Assembly (NCBI RefSeq): GCF_000812685.1
Contig: NZ_JWIF01000028.1
Span: 1 to 40,958, forward strand
Direction of reading: 5' to 3'
From: Halocynthiibacter namhaensis
Lineage (GTDB): Bacteria; Pseudomonadota; Alphaproteobacteria; Rhodobacterales; Rhodobacteraceae
DNA: 40,958 bases
The notes below the pieces were generated by a model. It was not told the origin of the DNA. It worked only from the letters and a program-made list of their open reading frames with translations, and did no database searches. A program made the position numbers and the translations under genes. Positions 24,138-32,110 of the stretch are shown here, in pieces; position 1 is the stretch's first letter, and the number at the start of each line of letters is the position of its first letter.

Positions 24138-24731
24138 CTGGCCCGTACCATCGCAAAAGATCATGATCAAAAGCGGCTTTCAATCCTGAAAGCGGCAGCA
24201 AAAACCTTTGCAACAGAAGGGTTTGATGGCGCATCCATGGCCCAATTGGCGCGCGAATGCGGGATATCCAAAGCCAATATTTATCACTATTACGGCAGTA
24301 AGGATGCGATCCTGTTTGATGTTTTAGATGCCTATTTGACTGATCTACGCACCCGGATTTGTGATTTTCCGTTGACGGGGACGCCTGCGGAAAATCTGCG
24401 GGCGTTGATTGGCGAAATCTTGATGGCTTATCAAGGGGCGGACCACGAACATCAAGTTCAGGCTGGGGGGATGACGTCCTTGCCTGAAGAGCAACAAGTT
24501 CTCTTGCGCGGTTATCAACGAGACATGGTGCACAGTTTGAACGATGCGATCCGCGCGGTAAAACCCGATGCTTTTGCCGATGATAAAGAAAAGCTGCGCA
24601 ATATGACGATGTCGGTGTTTGGCATGTTGAACTGGTATTATATGTGGAATTCAGGTGCGGGAAGTGCGGCGCGCGAAACCTACGCAAATCACGTTGCGGA
24701 TCTCACACTTGGAGGGCTGATTGGTTTGTAA
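24138..24731 (+). CDS. paaR: TetR-family regulator, PaaR-like, apparent CTG start
   Basis: A 197-residue TetR protein directly after paaK. The DNA-binding domain is clear: ILKAAAKTFATEGF, MAQLARECGISKANIYHYYGSKDAIL at about 34-59. The protein most likely begins LARTIAKDHDQKR, where relatives typically read MARTIAKDH, so the initiator would be CTG 24138, with TGAGGA about seven bases upstream. A TTG at 24099 and an ATG at 24024 are in frame but lie inside paaK. The C-terminal ligand domain probably senses phenylacetyl-CoA, as in PaaR regulators. It would act on the boxes at 21494 and 31100. Confidence 0.85.
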   Translation: MARTIAKDHDQKRLSILKAAAKTFATEGFDGASMAQLARECGISKANIYHYYGSKDAILFDVLDAYLTDLRTRICDFPLTGTPAENLRALIGEILMAYQGADHEHQVQAGGMTSLPEEQQVLLRGYQRDMVHSLNDAIRAVKPDAFADDKEKLRNMTMSVFGMLNWYYMWNSGAGSAARETYANHVADLTLGGLIGL

Positions 24732-24733
24732 AA

Positions 24734-25321
24734 TCAGCTGAAGCGTTCCAGTTTATGACGCAAGTTCATTCTCACGGCCGACCATTCCCCGGAAATAATC
24801 GAAAAACAGACCGTATCACGCAAGCTGCCATCCGGGCTGACCATGTGATTGCGCAGAATACCGTCTTGCTTTGCACCCAATCGCGCAATGGCCGCGCGGC
24901 TTGCTTGGTTCATGAAATGGGTGCGGAATTCAACGGCGATACAGTTCAGATCTTCAAAGGCATGAGACAGTAACAACAGTTTCGCCTCGGTGTTCAGCCC
25001 GCTGCGCTGAACAGATTTTCCGTACCAAGTAGACCCGATTTCTACCCGACGATTGCCAGCGTCGATGTTCATGAATGTGGTCATGCCAACAGGCGTGCCA
25101 TCCGGGGTCATCACCGTGAACGGCTGCATGTCGGGAAGGGACAGACGGCGGGTGATCTCTGCTTCCATACCTTCTGGCGTGGGCACGGATGTGTACCAAA
25201 GGCCGGGGATTTCCGCGCAGGCCCGTTTCAGATCATCGGCGTGATCCATGGAAAGCGGGGCAAGGATGACGTGGTCGCCTTGCAGGGTAACGGGTGCAGG
25301 CCAAGTGCAAGTTGGTGTCAT
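24734..25321 (-). CDS. GNAT-family N-acetyltransferase (RimJ/RimL-like)
   Basis: A 195-residue acetyltransferase. The fold elements are VTLQGDHVILAPLSMDHADDL at the start, TFMNIDAGNRRVEIGSTWYGKSVQRSGLNTEAK around 82-114, which covers the acetyl-CoA region, and FRTHFMNQASRAAIARLGA near 132-150. It resembles RimJ/RimL-type enzymes that acetylate protein N-termini or small amines. It is convergent with paaR, with two bases between the stops, and has no obvious role in phenylacetate metabolism. Confidence 0.85.
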   Translation of the reverse strand: MTPTCTWPAPVTLQGDHVILAPLSMDHADDLKRACAEIPGLWYTSVPTPEGMEAEITRRLSLPDMQPFTVMTPDGTPVGMTTFMNIDAGNRRVEIGSTWYGKSVQRSGLNTEAKLLLLSHAFEDLNCIAVEFRTHFMNQASRAAIARLGAKQDGILRNHMVSPDGSLRDTVCFSIISGEWSAVRMNLRHKLERFS

Positions 25322-25380
25322 GGTGGTCCCTCAATATATTGGGACCAGCCAATCATGCAAATCGTCAGCGGGCAACCGAA

Positions 25381-26139
25381 TTATGCTGGGCTTAAACCGA
25401 TTTGCTTCAACACGCCTGCGGCCTCGGCCTGCCAGCGGGTGCGCATTTCGTCCGGGCTGTTACGGCGCAGCCCCATGGTTTTCAGGCTTTCAATACGGTC
25501 AGAACCCGCCGCGCCAAAGCTTGCCGCAACTCGGGGCCACCAATAATCAACCGAGGTCTGAAGCGTCGCGGCATCGGTATCCGCGATCAGGGCGACCAGC
25601 CCTTCTTCGGCCAGTTCCGCATGGCGTGCTTCCACCGGTGTGATCGTGCGAAAAACTTCGGCCAGCGGTTGATAGGACACCATCTGAAAATCGGCCAATT
25701 GCACACAGACGGCACGACCCATGAGCAGATTCATCACCACCGCATCGGCCCATGTCGTTAGAGGATAGTTGAACACCGCAAGGCGCATATCTTGTTGCAC
25801 ACGTTGGGTGCCGATGGCGGCGTCACGGTCAAGGCGGGCTGTCCAGGGATGGTGATTGGCGTAACGTTCCGCATCAACGCCAAATTCCGCCATGAGCTTA
25901 AGAACCATGTCGGCATGATCGGTCTTTTCCAGCACGATTTTTGCCGCCGCAATGCGGGATTTGATGCCAGGCCCAAGGTTGATGATATCGGCGAAACCAG
26001 CAGCGCCCGCCAATTCGCTGTCCACAAAACTGGTCATCAATTTCAACAGTTCGGCGCGATAACGGGGCGGCACGTTATGTGGGTTACTCAGAACGCCACC
26101 CTTGGCCAGATAGCTTTCAATCGACATATCTTCAGACAT
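25381..26139 (-). CDS. PaaA-like ferritin-fold protein (extra paralog) with altered metal site
   Basis: A 252-residue protein of the PaaA/PaaC family, alongside true paaA and paaC in the same cluster. By hand alignment with PaaA here, helix 1 keeps Glu42 (SEL) and helix 4 keeps Glu170/His173 (EARH), but the helix 2 Glu of the ExxH pair is Lys72 (His75 kept) and the helix 3 Asp145 of PaaA becomes Gly141. Half of the diiron ligands are therefore missing. It may be a structural subunit, a chaperone-like partner or a divergent enzyme. It follows paaE across an intrinsic terminator, so expression is probably lower or separate. GAGGG precedes the ATG at 26139. Confidence 0.8.
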   Translation of the reverse strand: MSEDMSIESYLAKGGVLSNPHNVPPRYRAELLKLMTSFVDSELAGAAGFADIINLGPGIKSRIAAAKIVLEKTDHADMVLKLMAEFGVDAERYANHHPWTARLDRDAAIGTQRVQQDMRLAVFNYPLTTWADAVVMNLLMGRAVCVQLADFQMVSYQPLAEVFRTITPVEARHAELAEEGLVALIADTDAATLQTSVDYWWPRVAASFGAAGSDRIESLKTMGLRRNSPDEMRTRWQAEAAGVLKQIGLSPA

Positions 26140-26163
26140 CTTTTTTCCCTCACGTCTAAAACG

Positions 26164-26186
26164 AAAAACCCGCCGGATAAGGCGGG
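26164..26186 (-). terminator. Rho-independent terminator after paaE
   Basis: Read leftward, CCCGCC-ttatcc-GGCGGG forms a 6-bp GC stem followed by TTTTT and then CGTTTT. It starts 12 bases after the paaE stop and ends 25 bases before the PaaA-like gene start, so it should end most paaJABCDE transcripts and limit read-through into the last gene. Confidence 0.8.
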
Positions 26187-26197
26187 TCGTTCAGAAA

Positions 26198-27274
26198 TTA
26201 TTGATCGTAATCCACAACAACCTTATCGGTCACCGGGTAGGATTGGCAGGACAGAACATAGCCCTTCGCCACCTCGTAATCTTCAAGCGCATGGTTCGCG
26301 GCCATCTCGACCTCGCCCTCAATCACCTTGCAGCGGCAGGTCGAACAGACCCCGGCCTTACAGGCCCAAGGCGCATCCATGCTGTTGTTGCGCGCGGCGT
26401 CCAAAATGGTCGTATCGCGGTCCATGGTGATGGTTTGGGTGGACCCATCCAGCGTGATCGCCGCCGTGGTTTGTCCTTCAGAACTGGTTGCGCCTGTGCT
26501 GGCGGCTTTCTTTTTGGCGCGTCCGGGTTGTGAAGACGCAAACAGTTCAAACTTGATCTGTGCATCTGTCAGGCCAGCACCGCGCAGAGCGCTTGCAATG
26601 CCCAACATCATCGGTTCCGGACCACAGATAAAGGCTGTATCCACATGTTCAATGTCAATCCAACCTTTGAACAGTTCAGCGCATTTTTCCTCAGTCACAA
26701 GGCCGGTGAATAGATCAATTTCCTGGGCGTCGCTTTCCAGAATATGGATGACATTAAAACGCCCCATATAGGTGTTTTTCAGGTCCTCAAGTTCTTCGCG
26801 AAACATGATCGAAGTCACGGATTTATTGGCATAAACCAGCGTGAAACGGCTTTGTGGTTCAGCGTTTAGCGTGGTCTTGACGATCGACAACACAGGCGTA
26901 ATGCCGGACCCGCCTGCAAAGCCCAGATACTGTTTCTGGTTCGCAGCATCCAGCGGGGTAAAGAAACCACCCATCGGGGGCAGGGCCTCAATCATATCGC
27001 CTGCTTTTAGGTCCTCGTTGGCCCAAGTGGAAAAGGCACCGCCGTCCACACGTTTGATGCCAACCTGCAAAACGCCATCATTCTTGCCTGCGCAAATCGA
27101 ATAGCTGCGGCGCAGTTCTTCGCCGTCAAAATCTTGGCGAAAGGTTAGATACTGGCCTTGGGTAAAATCGAAATCGCCTGCCTGCGCATCATTGGCAGGT
27201 TTCAGCGTCACAACCACCGCATCGCGGATGGTTTTTTGAATATCGGTAACGATAAGCTCGTGGAAACGGGCCAT
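26198..27274 (-). CDS. paaE: PaaE: reductase of phenylacetyl-CoA 1,2-epoxidase
   Basis: A 358-residue flavin and iron-sulfur reductase. The FAD motif RRSYSICAG is at 55-63, the NADPH-binding GFAGGSGITPVLS at 118-130, ICGPEPMM at 216-223, and a plant-type [2Fe-2S] domain at the C-terminus with Cys305, Cys310, Cys313 and Cys343. It passes electrons from NADPH to the diiron subunit PaaA. A short Ala/Ser/Thr-rich linker (about 257-272) joins reductase and ferredoxin domains. ATG 27274 has GGAGG upstream. It could in principle also support the nearby P450, but that is speculation. Confidence 0.95.
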   Translation of the reverse strand: MARFHELIVTDIQKTIRDAVVVTLKPANDAQAGDFDFTQGQYLTFRQDFDGEELRRSYSICAGKNDGVLQVGIKRVDGGAFSTWANEDLKAGDMIEALPPMGGFFTPLDAANQKQYLGFAGGSGITPVLSIVKTTLNAEPQSRFTLVYANKSVTSIMFREELEDLKNTYMGRFNVIHILESDAQEIDLFTGLVTEEKCAELFKGWIDIEHVDTAFICGPEPMMLGIASALRGAGLTDAQIKFELFASSQPGRAKKKAASTGATSSEGQTTAAITLDGSTQTITMDRDTTILDAARNNSMDAPWACKAGVCSTCRCKVIEGEVEMAANHALEDYEVAKGYVLSCQSYPVTDKVVVDYDQ

Positions 27275-27299
27275 AGTATCCTCCCTTAAAGCATCCGCA

Positions 27300-27773
27300 T
27301 CAGATGCATTTGAAGTAGTCAAAAGGTTCAAGACAGCCCAAACATTTCCACTGCGCTTTGCAGGGGGTCGAGCCGAATTGACTAAGTTTCTCAAGATGTG
27401 TGCCGCCACATTGGGGGCAACGTTTGGGGCCGCCCGCCGCTGTTGGCGGGGCAATGCCGTATTTTTCCAGTTTTTCCGCACCTTCTGGGGTCAACCAATC
27501 GGTGGTCCAAGGTGGAAAAATCTGTTGTTTCAGACGGATATCCGTCATCCCTTGGTCCCGTAGGGCAGTCTCGATATCAAGGTTGATGATCGAGGTCGCA
27601 GGACAGCCGGAATAGGTCGGGGTGACAGTGACAACCAGGGTCTCACCATCATAAGCCACATCGCGGATGATCCCCAGATCGGTCAGGGAAATCACGGGGA
27701 TCTCCGGATCGGGAACGGCGTGCAGCCAGTCCCAGATCTGATCAATAGGGGGATGTTCCGCAATCTGTGTCAT
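27300..27773 (-). CDS. paaD: PaaD: MIP18-like iron-sulfur maturation factor of the epoxidase
   Basis: A 157-residue protein. The N-terminal DUF59/MIP18 domain has VPDPEIPVISLTDLGIIRDV at about 20-39 and the conserved TYSGCPAT with Cys57. The C-terminal extension has a zinc-ribbon-like set: Cys119, Cys122, Cys144 and Cys147, plus FGSTPCK. PaaD is needed for assembly of the epoxidase, probably the PaaE iron-sulfur cluster. The start at ATG 27773, one base after the paaC stop, matches the family length; ATG 27788 is possible and would overlap paaC. Confidence 0.93.
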   Translation of the reverse strand: MTQIAEHPPIDQIWDWLHAVPDPEIPVISLTDLGIIRDVAYDGETLVVTVTPTYSGCPATSIINLDIETALRDQGMTDIRLKQQIFPPWTTDWLTPEGAEKLEKYGIAPPTAAGGPKRCPQCGGTHLEKLSQFGSTPCKAQWKCLGCLEPFDYFKCI

Positions 27774-27774
27774 A

Positions 27775-28542
27775 TCACCAGCTCGCATCCGGATAGACCC
27801 GCTGCAGCCATTGCATGGACGTCAGCAAATGGCCCAGATGTTCCGTATGGATCGATCCATCACGCCCGCCCTTATGTGCAAATGTGCTTTGCGGGATGTT
27901 CAGCGTGGCTTGGGTCAGAACGCGGGTGATGATCGCATCAAATTCACCGCGTAGACCGGCTGGGTCCGTCGCAATACCTGCTGCAACCATGTTTGCATCC
28001 ACATCGTCAGATGCGAACATCTCACCGACATAGGGCCAGAGATATTCAAGCGCGGCCTGCATGCGATCATGGCTTTCTGCGGTGCCATCACCAAGGCCAA
28101 CAATCGTGTCACTGGAACGCTCCAGATGATAGGCAACTTCTTTAGAAGCCTTCGCAGCAATGCCTGCCACACGCTCATCCGATGATTTCTGCAGATGCGC
28201 GAGGGTCACAGAGGCCCAGGCATCAAACAGGAACTGACGCATCAACGTCTGCCCGAAATCGCCATTGGGCATTTCGCAGATCAGGAAGTTGCGAAAATCC
28301 CAGACGTCCCGGCGGAAGGCCAGCGCATCGGCGTCTTGGCCTTTGCCTTCGACTTCGCCTGCAAGACCCAGCCAGAATTGCGTCTGACCGATCAGGTCAA
28401 GGGCCGTGTTCGCCAGCGCGATATCTTCTTCCAGCACTGGCGCATGCCCGCACCATTCCGACACCCGATGCCCAAGCACCAGCGTGTTGTCACCCATGCG
28501 CAGCAGGAACTGAAACAGGGCCTGTTGATCGACATTTGCCAT
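27775..28542 (-). CDS. paaC: PaaC: structural subunit of phenylacetyl-CoA epoxidase
   Basis: A 255-residue ferritin-fold protein with the PaaC pattern FLLRMGDNTLVLGHRVSEWCGHAPVLEEDIALANTALD (split near residues 12-49), DALAFRRDVWDFRN, and WPYVGEMF late. It forms the catalytic-core heterodimer with PaaA but lacks metal. ATG 28542 overlaps the paaB stop as TAATG. Stop and paaD start are almost adjacent. Confidence 0.95.
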   Translation of the reverse strand: MANVDQQALFQFLLRMGDNTLVLGHRVSEWCGHAPVLEEDIALANTALDLIGQTQFWLGLAGEVEGKGQDADALAFRRDVWDFRNFLICEMPNGDFGQTLMRQFLFDAWASVTLAHLQKSSDERVAGIAAKASKEVAYHLERSSDTIVGLGDGTAESHDRMQAALEYLWPYVGEMFASDDVDANMVAAGIATDPAGLRGEFDAIITRVLTQATLNIPQSTFAHKGGRDGSIHTEHLGHLLTSMQWLQRVYPDASW

Positions 28543-28826
28543 TACATATGCCCCACTTCGTCAGGGATGTCATAGAAGGTCGGGTGGCGGTAAACCTTGC
28601 TTTCGCTTGGTTCAAACAGTGGGCCTTTATCGCCAGGTGCGGTTGCTGTGATGTGCTTGGCTTCTACCACCCAGATTGACACACCTTCGTTTCGGCGTGT
28701 GTAGACATCGCGCGCGTTTTTCACGGCCATTTCAGCGTTTGGCGCATGAAGTGAGCCGACGTGACGGTGGCTCATGCCATGTTGACCACGGATAAAAACT
28801 TCCCAGAGGGGCCATTCGTTTTGCAT
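28542..28826 (-). CDS. paaB: PaaB: small subunit of phenylacetyl-CoA epoxidase
   Basis: A 94-residue protein, usual PaaB length, with WPLWEVFIRGQHG at residues 5-17, GSLHAPNAEMAVKNARDVYTRR near 24-45, and GVSIWVV. PaaB bridges PaaAC dimers and may help dock the reductase. ATG 28826 is chosen over 28886 because GAGGAG lies about six bases upstream and the product then begins at the conserved segment. Confidence 0.95.
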   Translation of the reverse strand: MQNEWPLWEVFIRGQHGMSHRHVGSLHAPNAEMAVKNARDVYTRRNEGVSIWVVEAKHITATAPGDKGPLFEPSESKVYRHPTFYDIPDEVGHM

Positions 28827-28845
28827 TTGATTTCTCCTCGAAATT

Positions 28846-29838
28846 TTATTCAGCGGCCAGTTTGGCAGCGGCTTTTTTCTGAGCATGGACCATCAGCCCT
28901 TCGCGCACCCAAGCACCATCGTCCCAGGCTTTGTTGCGCGCCGCGAGGCGATCAACATTGCACGGACCATTGCCTTTGATCACGTCAAAGAACTCGTTCC
29001 AGTCAGGATCGGTGTAATCATGCTGACTGGTTTCCTCATTCCAAACAATCGCGTCATCCGGCAGATCGAGCCCCAAGAATTTGATCTGTGGCACGGTCTG
29101 GTCTACGAATTTTTGACGCAGCTCGTCATTGGTGTTGATCTTAATTTTCCAAGCCATGCTCTGTGCGGAATGCACGGAATCTTTATCCGAGGGGCCGAAC
29201 ATCATAAGCGACGGATACCAAAGACGGTTCAATGCATCCTGCGCCATTTTCTTTTGCGCAACAGTGCCTTCCGCCATCTTGCGGATCGCGTCATAGCCCT
29301 GACGTTGGTGGAAACTTTCTTCCTTACAAATGCGGATCATCGCACGCGAATAAGGGCCGTAAGATGTGCGTTGCAGCGGCACCTGGTTCATGATCGCCGC
29401 CCCATCCACAAGCCAGCCCACCGCGCCAATATCGGCCCAGTTCAGCGTGGGATAGTTGAAGATGGAAGAATATTTCATCCGGCCATCGAGCAACATTTCT
29501 GTCAGCTCGTCGCGGGTCACGCCAAGGGTCTCAGCAGCGGAATACAGATACAGACCATGGCCCGCTTCATCCTGCACTTTTGCCAGCAAAATCGCTTTGC
29601 GCTCCAAGGTCGGGGCGCGGGTGATCCAGTTGCCTTCGGGCAGCTGCCCGACGATCTCAGAATGGGCGTGTTGACCCATCTGGCGGATCAATGTCGCGCG
29701 GTAATCATCGGGCATCCAGTCGCGCGGTTCAATCTTGATATCCGCGTCGATCTTGTCCTGAAAATCACGTTCTTGATCCGTCATCTCTTCACGAGATTTG
29801 ACGCCAGTGCCTGCGGATTTAACCATTTGTGCATACAT
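28846..29838 (-). CDS. paaA: PaaA: diiron catalytic subunit of phenylacetyl-CoA epoxidase
   Basis: A 330-residue ferritin-fold enzyme. Diiron ligands by family pattern are Glu61 (SEI), Glu91 and His94 (DEAGH), Asp145 (VDG) and Glu174/His177 (EESFH). It inserts one oxygen of O2 into phenylacetyl-CoA to give the 1,2-epoxide. ATG 29838 has GGGAGGA upstream; the longer frame to 29916 would overlap paaJ and lacks a ribosome site. It follows paaJ after 13 bases and precedes paaB after 19. Confidence 0.96.
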   Translation of the reverse strand: MYAQMVKSAGTGVKSREEMTDQERDFQDKIDADIKIEPRDWMPDDYRATLIRQMGQHAHSEIVGQLPEGNWITRAPTLERKAILLAKVQDEAGHGLYLYSAAETLGVTRDELTEMLLDGRMKYSSIFNYPTLNWADIGAVGWLVDGAAIMNQVPLQRTSYGPYSRAMIRICKEESFHQRQGYDAIRKMAEGTVAQKKMAQDALNRLWYPSLMMFGPSDKDSVHSAQSMAWKIKINTNDELRQKFVDQTVPQIKFLGLDLPDDAIVWNEETSQHDYTDPDWNEFFDVIKGNGPCNVDRLAARNKAWDDGAWVREGLMVHAQKKAAAKLAAE

Positions 29839-29851
29839 CGGTGATCCTCCC

Positions 29852-31054
29852 CTATACGCGTTCGATGATGATGGCGGCCCCTTGGCCGACACCCACGCAC
29901 ATGGTGCAAAGCGCATAGCGCCCGCCTGTGCGTTTCAGTTGATAGGCGGCCGCCATCACAAGGCGTGCACCAGACATGCCCAGCGGGTGACCAATCGCGA
30001 TCGCGCCGCCATTTGGGTTCACATACGCTGCGTCATCAGGCAGGCCTAATTCACGCAATGTGGCGATGCCTTGACTTGCGAAAGCTTCATTGAGTTCAAT
30101 GACATCCATGTCCTCAATCGTCAGACCAGCACGTGCCAAAACCTTACGTGTTGCGGGCACTGGGCCAATGCCCATGATGCGCGGTTCAACGCCTGCGGCT
30201 GACATGCCAACGATCCGGGCCATCGGTGTCAGGCCGTGTTTTTCAGCGGCTTCTTTTGAGGCAATCAACAAGGCCGCAGCACCATCATTCACACCCGAAG
30301 CATTGCCTGCGGTGACGGTCAAATCAGAGCCGTTCACGCCTTTGAGTTTACCCAATTTGGCGGCATCTGTACCGGGGCGCGGGTGTTCATCTGTGTCAAC
30401 GACAATCGCGTCGCCCTTGCGCTGCGGCACTTGAACGGCTGTGATCTCATCGTTGAAAATACCCGCGTCATTTGCGGCGGCCCAACGGGCCTGACTACGT
30501 GCGGCAAAATCATCCTGATCGGCGCGGTTTACATTGTAATCCGCCGCTACATTATCAGCGGTTTCAGGCATGGAATCTGTGCCATACATCTTTTGCAGTT
30601 TCTTGTTGATAAAGCGCCAGCCGATGGTTGTATCAAACATCTGCGCCGCACGTCCAAACGCCGAGGTCTGCTTGCCAACGACAAAAGGTGCGCGCGACAT
30701 GCTTTCAACACCGCCAGCAATTGCCAAATCGTAATCGCCAGCCTTTACACCACGAGCTGCCATGCCCACCGCATCCATGCCAGAGGCACAGAGGCGGTTC
30801 ACGGTCGTACCGGGAACATCTACCGGCAGACCAGCCAGAAGGGCTGCCATACGAGCCACGTTGCGGTTGCTTTCGCCAGCCTGGTTTGCATCACCAAAGA
30901 TCACATCATCAACGCTGGACCAATCCACTTGGGGATTGCGCGCCATCAAGGCGGCAATCGGAAGGGAGGCCAAATCATCAGTGCGGATAGAGGATAGCGC
31001 GCCCCCGTAACGACCAATCGGTGTTCGCGTTGCGTCGCAAATATATGCGTCCAT
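29852..31054 (-). CDS. paaJ: PaaJ: 3-oxoadipyl-CoA / 3-oxo-5,6-dehydrosuberyl-CoA thiolase
   Basis: A 400-residue thiolase. The acylated cysteine is Cys89 in [10 protein letters not shown], and His356 ([10 protein letters not shown]) and Cys386 ([10 protein letters not shown]) complete the active site. In this position it should cleave the two beta-ketoacyl-CoA intermediates of phenylacetate degradation; the same family includes PcaF for the protocatechuate pathway. It is the first gene of the paaJABCDE operon, about 46 bases downstream of a PaaR-like inverted repeat. Confidence 0.93.
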   Translation of the reverse strand: MDAYICDATRTPIGRYGGALSSIRTDDLASLPIAALMARNPQVDWSSVDDVIFGDANQAGESNRNVARMAALLAGLPVDVPGTTVNRLCASGMDAVGMAARGVKAGDYDLAIAGGVESMSRAPFVVGKQTSAFGRAAQMFDTTIGWRFINKKLQKMYGTDSMPETADNVAADYNVNRADQDDFAARSQARWAAANDAGIFNDEITAVQVPQRKGDAIVVDTDEHPRPGTDAAKLGKLKGVNGSDLTVTAGNASGVNDGAAALLIASKEAAEKHGLTPMARIVGMSAAGVEPRIMGIGPVPATRKVLARAGLTIEDMDVIELNEAFASQGIATLRELGLPDDAAYVNPNGGAIAIGHPLGMSGARLVMAAAYQLKRTGGRYALCTMCVGVGQGAAIIIERV

Positions 31055-31099
31055 TAATGTGCTCCCTTATTCGGTGGCATGCGTTCGTACAGGTCAATA

Positions 31100-31117
31100 G
31101 CCGACCGTGTGGTTGGG
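31100..31117 (-). promoter_or_regulatory. Candidate PaaR box upstream of paaJ
   Basis: GCCGACCGTGTGGTTGGG matches the recalled ACCNACCGNNCGGTNGGT consensus in 11 of 14 defined positions. Together with the box at 21494-21511 it places similar TetR-type sites in front of both halves of the paa gene set. The sites are 9.6 kb apart. Confidence 0.55.
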
Positions 31118-31150
31118 ATATGCCGGATTTTGATTCGTTGCAATTTAAAT

Positions 31151-31185
31151 GTTACAGAATTTTTGATAATGTTGATTGCTGTAAC
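31151..31185. promoter_or_regulatory. Inverted GTTACAG/CTGTAAC half-sites upstream of the Crp-like gene
   Basis: Perfect 7-base arms GTTACAG (31151-31157) and CTGTAAC (31179-31185) face each other across 21 bases, and another TGTAAC is at 31239-31244. The half-site resembles those in the operators at 31959 and 33414. The wide spacing is unusual for a Crp-type dimer, so this is only a weak sign of autoregulation. Confidence 0.3.
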
Positions 31186-31282
31186 GTATTTCGTGACGTT
31201 TCTTGCTGTTTACACGCTTCATCATAGACCTGTATTTTGTAACGGCATAGTTTGCTCGGATATAGATAGGTGTTGAGAGAAC

Positions 31283-31951
31283 ATGGATAATTCCAACTGG
31301 ATCGAACGTTTCATGGGGCTTTCCCAACTTAAGCCTGCATTGCGAGAGCAACTGACATTGCGCAGCAAAATCGTGACCTTGCCTGTAGGGGCCGTGATTT
31401 TTGGGCCAGATAAGACCCCGGAAAATCTATTGTTGCTGCTGGAAGGGTCGGTTCGGGTTCAGCAGTTGTCGGAAGGTGGTCGCGAAATCGTGCTGTATCG
31501 TGTAAACGCGGGCGAAAGCTGTGTGATGACCACAGCCTGTCTATTGGCATATGACGATTATTCCGCCGAGGGGATTGCTGAAACCAAAGTGACCGCCGCC
31601 GCCATCCCGCGTGTTGTGTTCGAGGAATTGATCTCGACCTCGGAAACCTTCCGCCGGTTTGTGTTTACCGCCTATTCCCGTCGGATCACGGACTTGTTTC
31701 GGGTGATTGAAGACATCGCGTTTCAACGTATGGATATTCGTCTCGCCCAACGCCTGCTTGAACTTGCTAAGTCCGGCGATGTGATCCAATCCACACATCA
31801 AAAAATGGCAGCCGAACTGGGCACGGCACGGGAAGTGATCTCGCGGCAGTTGCAGGAATTTCAGCGCCGTGAATGGGTGGCGCAGCGAAGAGGTACAATC
31901 ACTTTGCGTGACAGGGATGCTCTGGAAAGCCTGGCGGCGACGGTAGTCTAA
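31283..31951 (+). CDS. Crp/Fnr-family regulator with a Cys80/Cys86 pair
   Basis: A 222-residue protein. The cyclic-nucleotide-binding-like domain spans about 15-130 (LPVGAVIFGPDKTPENLLLLLEGSVRV) and the Crp-type winged helix about 145-215 (THQKMAAELGTAREVISRQLQEFQRREW). It lacks the N-terminal Cys cluster of Fnr. Instead Cys80 and Cys86 sit in GESCVMTTACLL, at the place where cAMP-binding residues lie in Crp. A thiol- or persulfide-sensing role is inferred from these cysteines and from the following sulfur genes. It is divergent from paaJ, with a 228-base gap. GAGAGA lies upstream of the ATG. Confidence 0.9.
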   Translation: MDNSNWIERFMGLSQLKPALREQLTLRSKIVTLPVGAVIFGPDKTPENLLLLLEGSVRVQQLSEGGREIVLYRVNAGESCVMTTACLLAYDDYSAEGIAETKVTAAAIPRVVFEELISTSETFRRFVFTAYSRRITDLFRVIEDIAFQRMDIRLAQRLLELAKSGDVIQSTHQKMAAELGTAREVISRQLQEFQRREWVAQRRGTITLRDRDALESLAATVV

Positions 31952-31958
31952 TGGCTTT

Positions 31959-31973
31959 GGTGACAATGTCACC
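31959..31973 (+). promoter_or_regulatory. Perfect palindrome GGTGACA-A-TGTCACC, candidate Crp-type operator
   Basis: Seven-base arms around a single A, seven bases after the regulator's stop and 137 bases before the metallo-beta-lactamase gene start. A second site at 33414-33428 shares 12 of 15 positions. Both are followed by CGA. It is the likely binding site for the Crp/Fnr protein encoded just upstream. Confidence 0.65.
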
Positions 31974-32110
31974 GATACCTTCAAGGCACCGAACTATGAG
32001 AAGTAAACATGACGCGGTTTAAGCGGCGACACCCTTGTCAGCTTTTGTGCGCTCTGTACACTTGCGGGTATCAGAACGAGGCGCTGCGAAGCCAAAGAGG
32101 AGACCGGAAT

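Noticed and set aside
26198-27274. PaaE as dedicated redox partner of the P450
   Set aside because: Its domain order and position in paaABCDE fit the epoxidase reductase; nothing in the sequence points to the P450.
15130-31054. Tropodithietic acid biosynthesis locus
   Set aside because: No tda genes are seen. The P450 beside paaZ is unusual, but nothing else supports that specific product.
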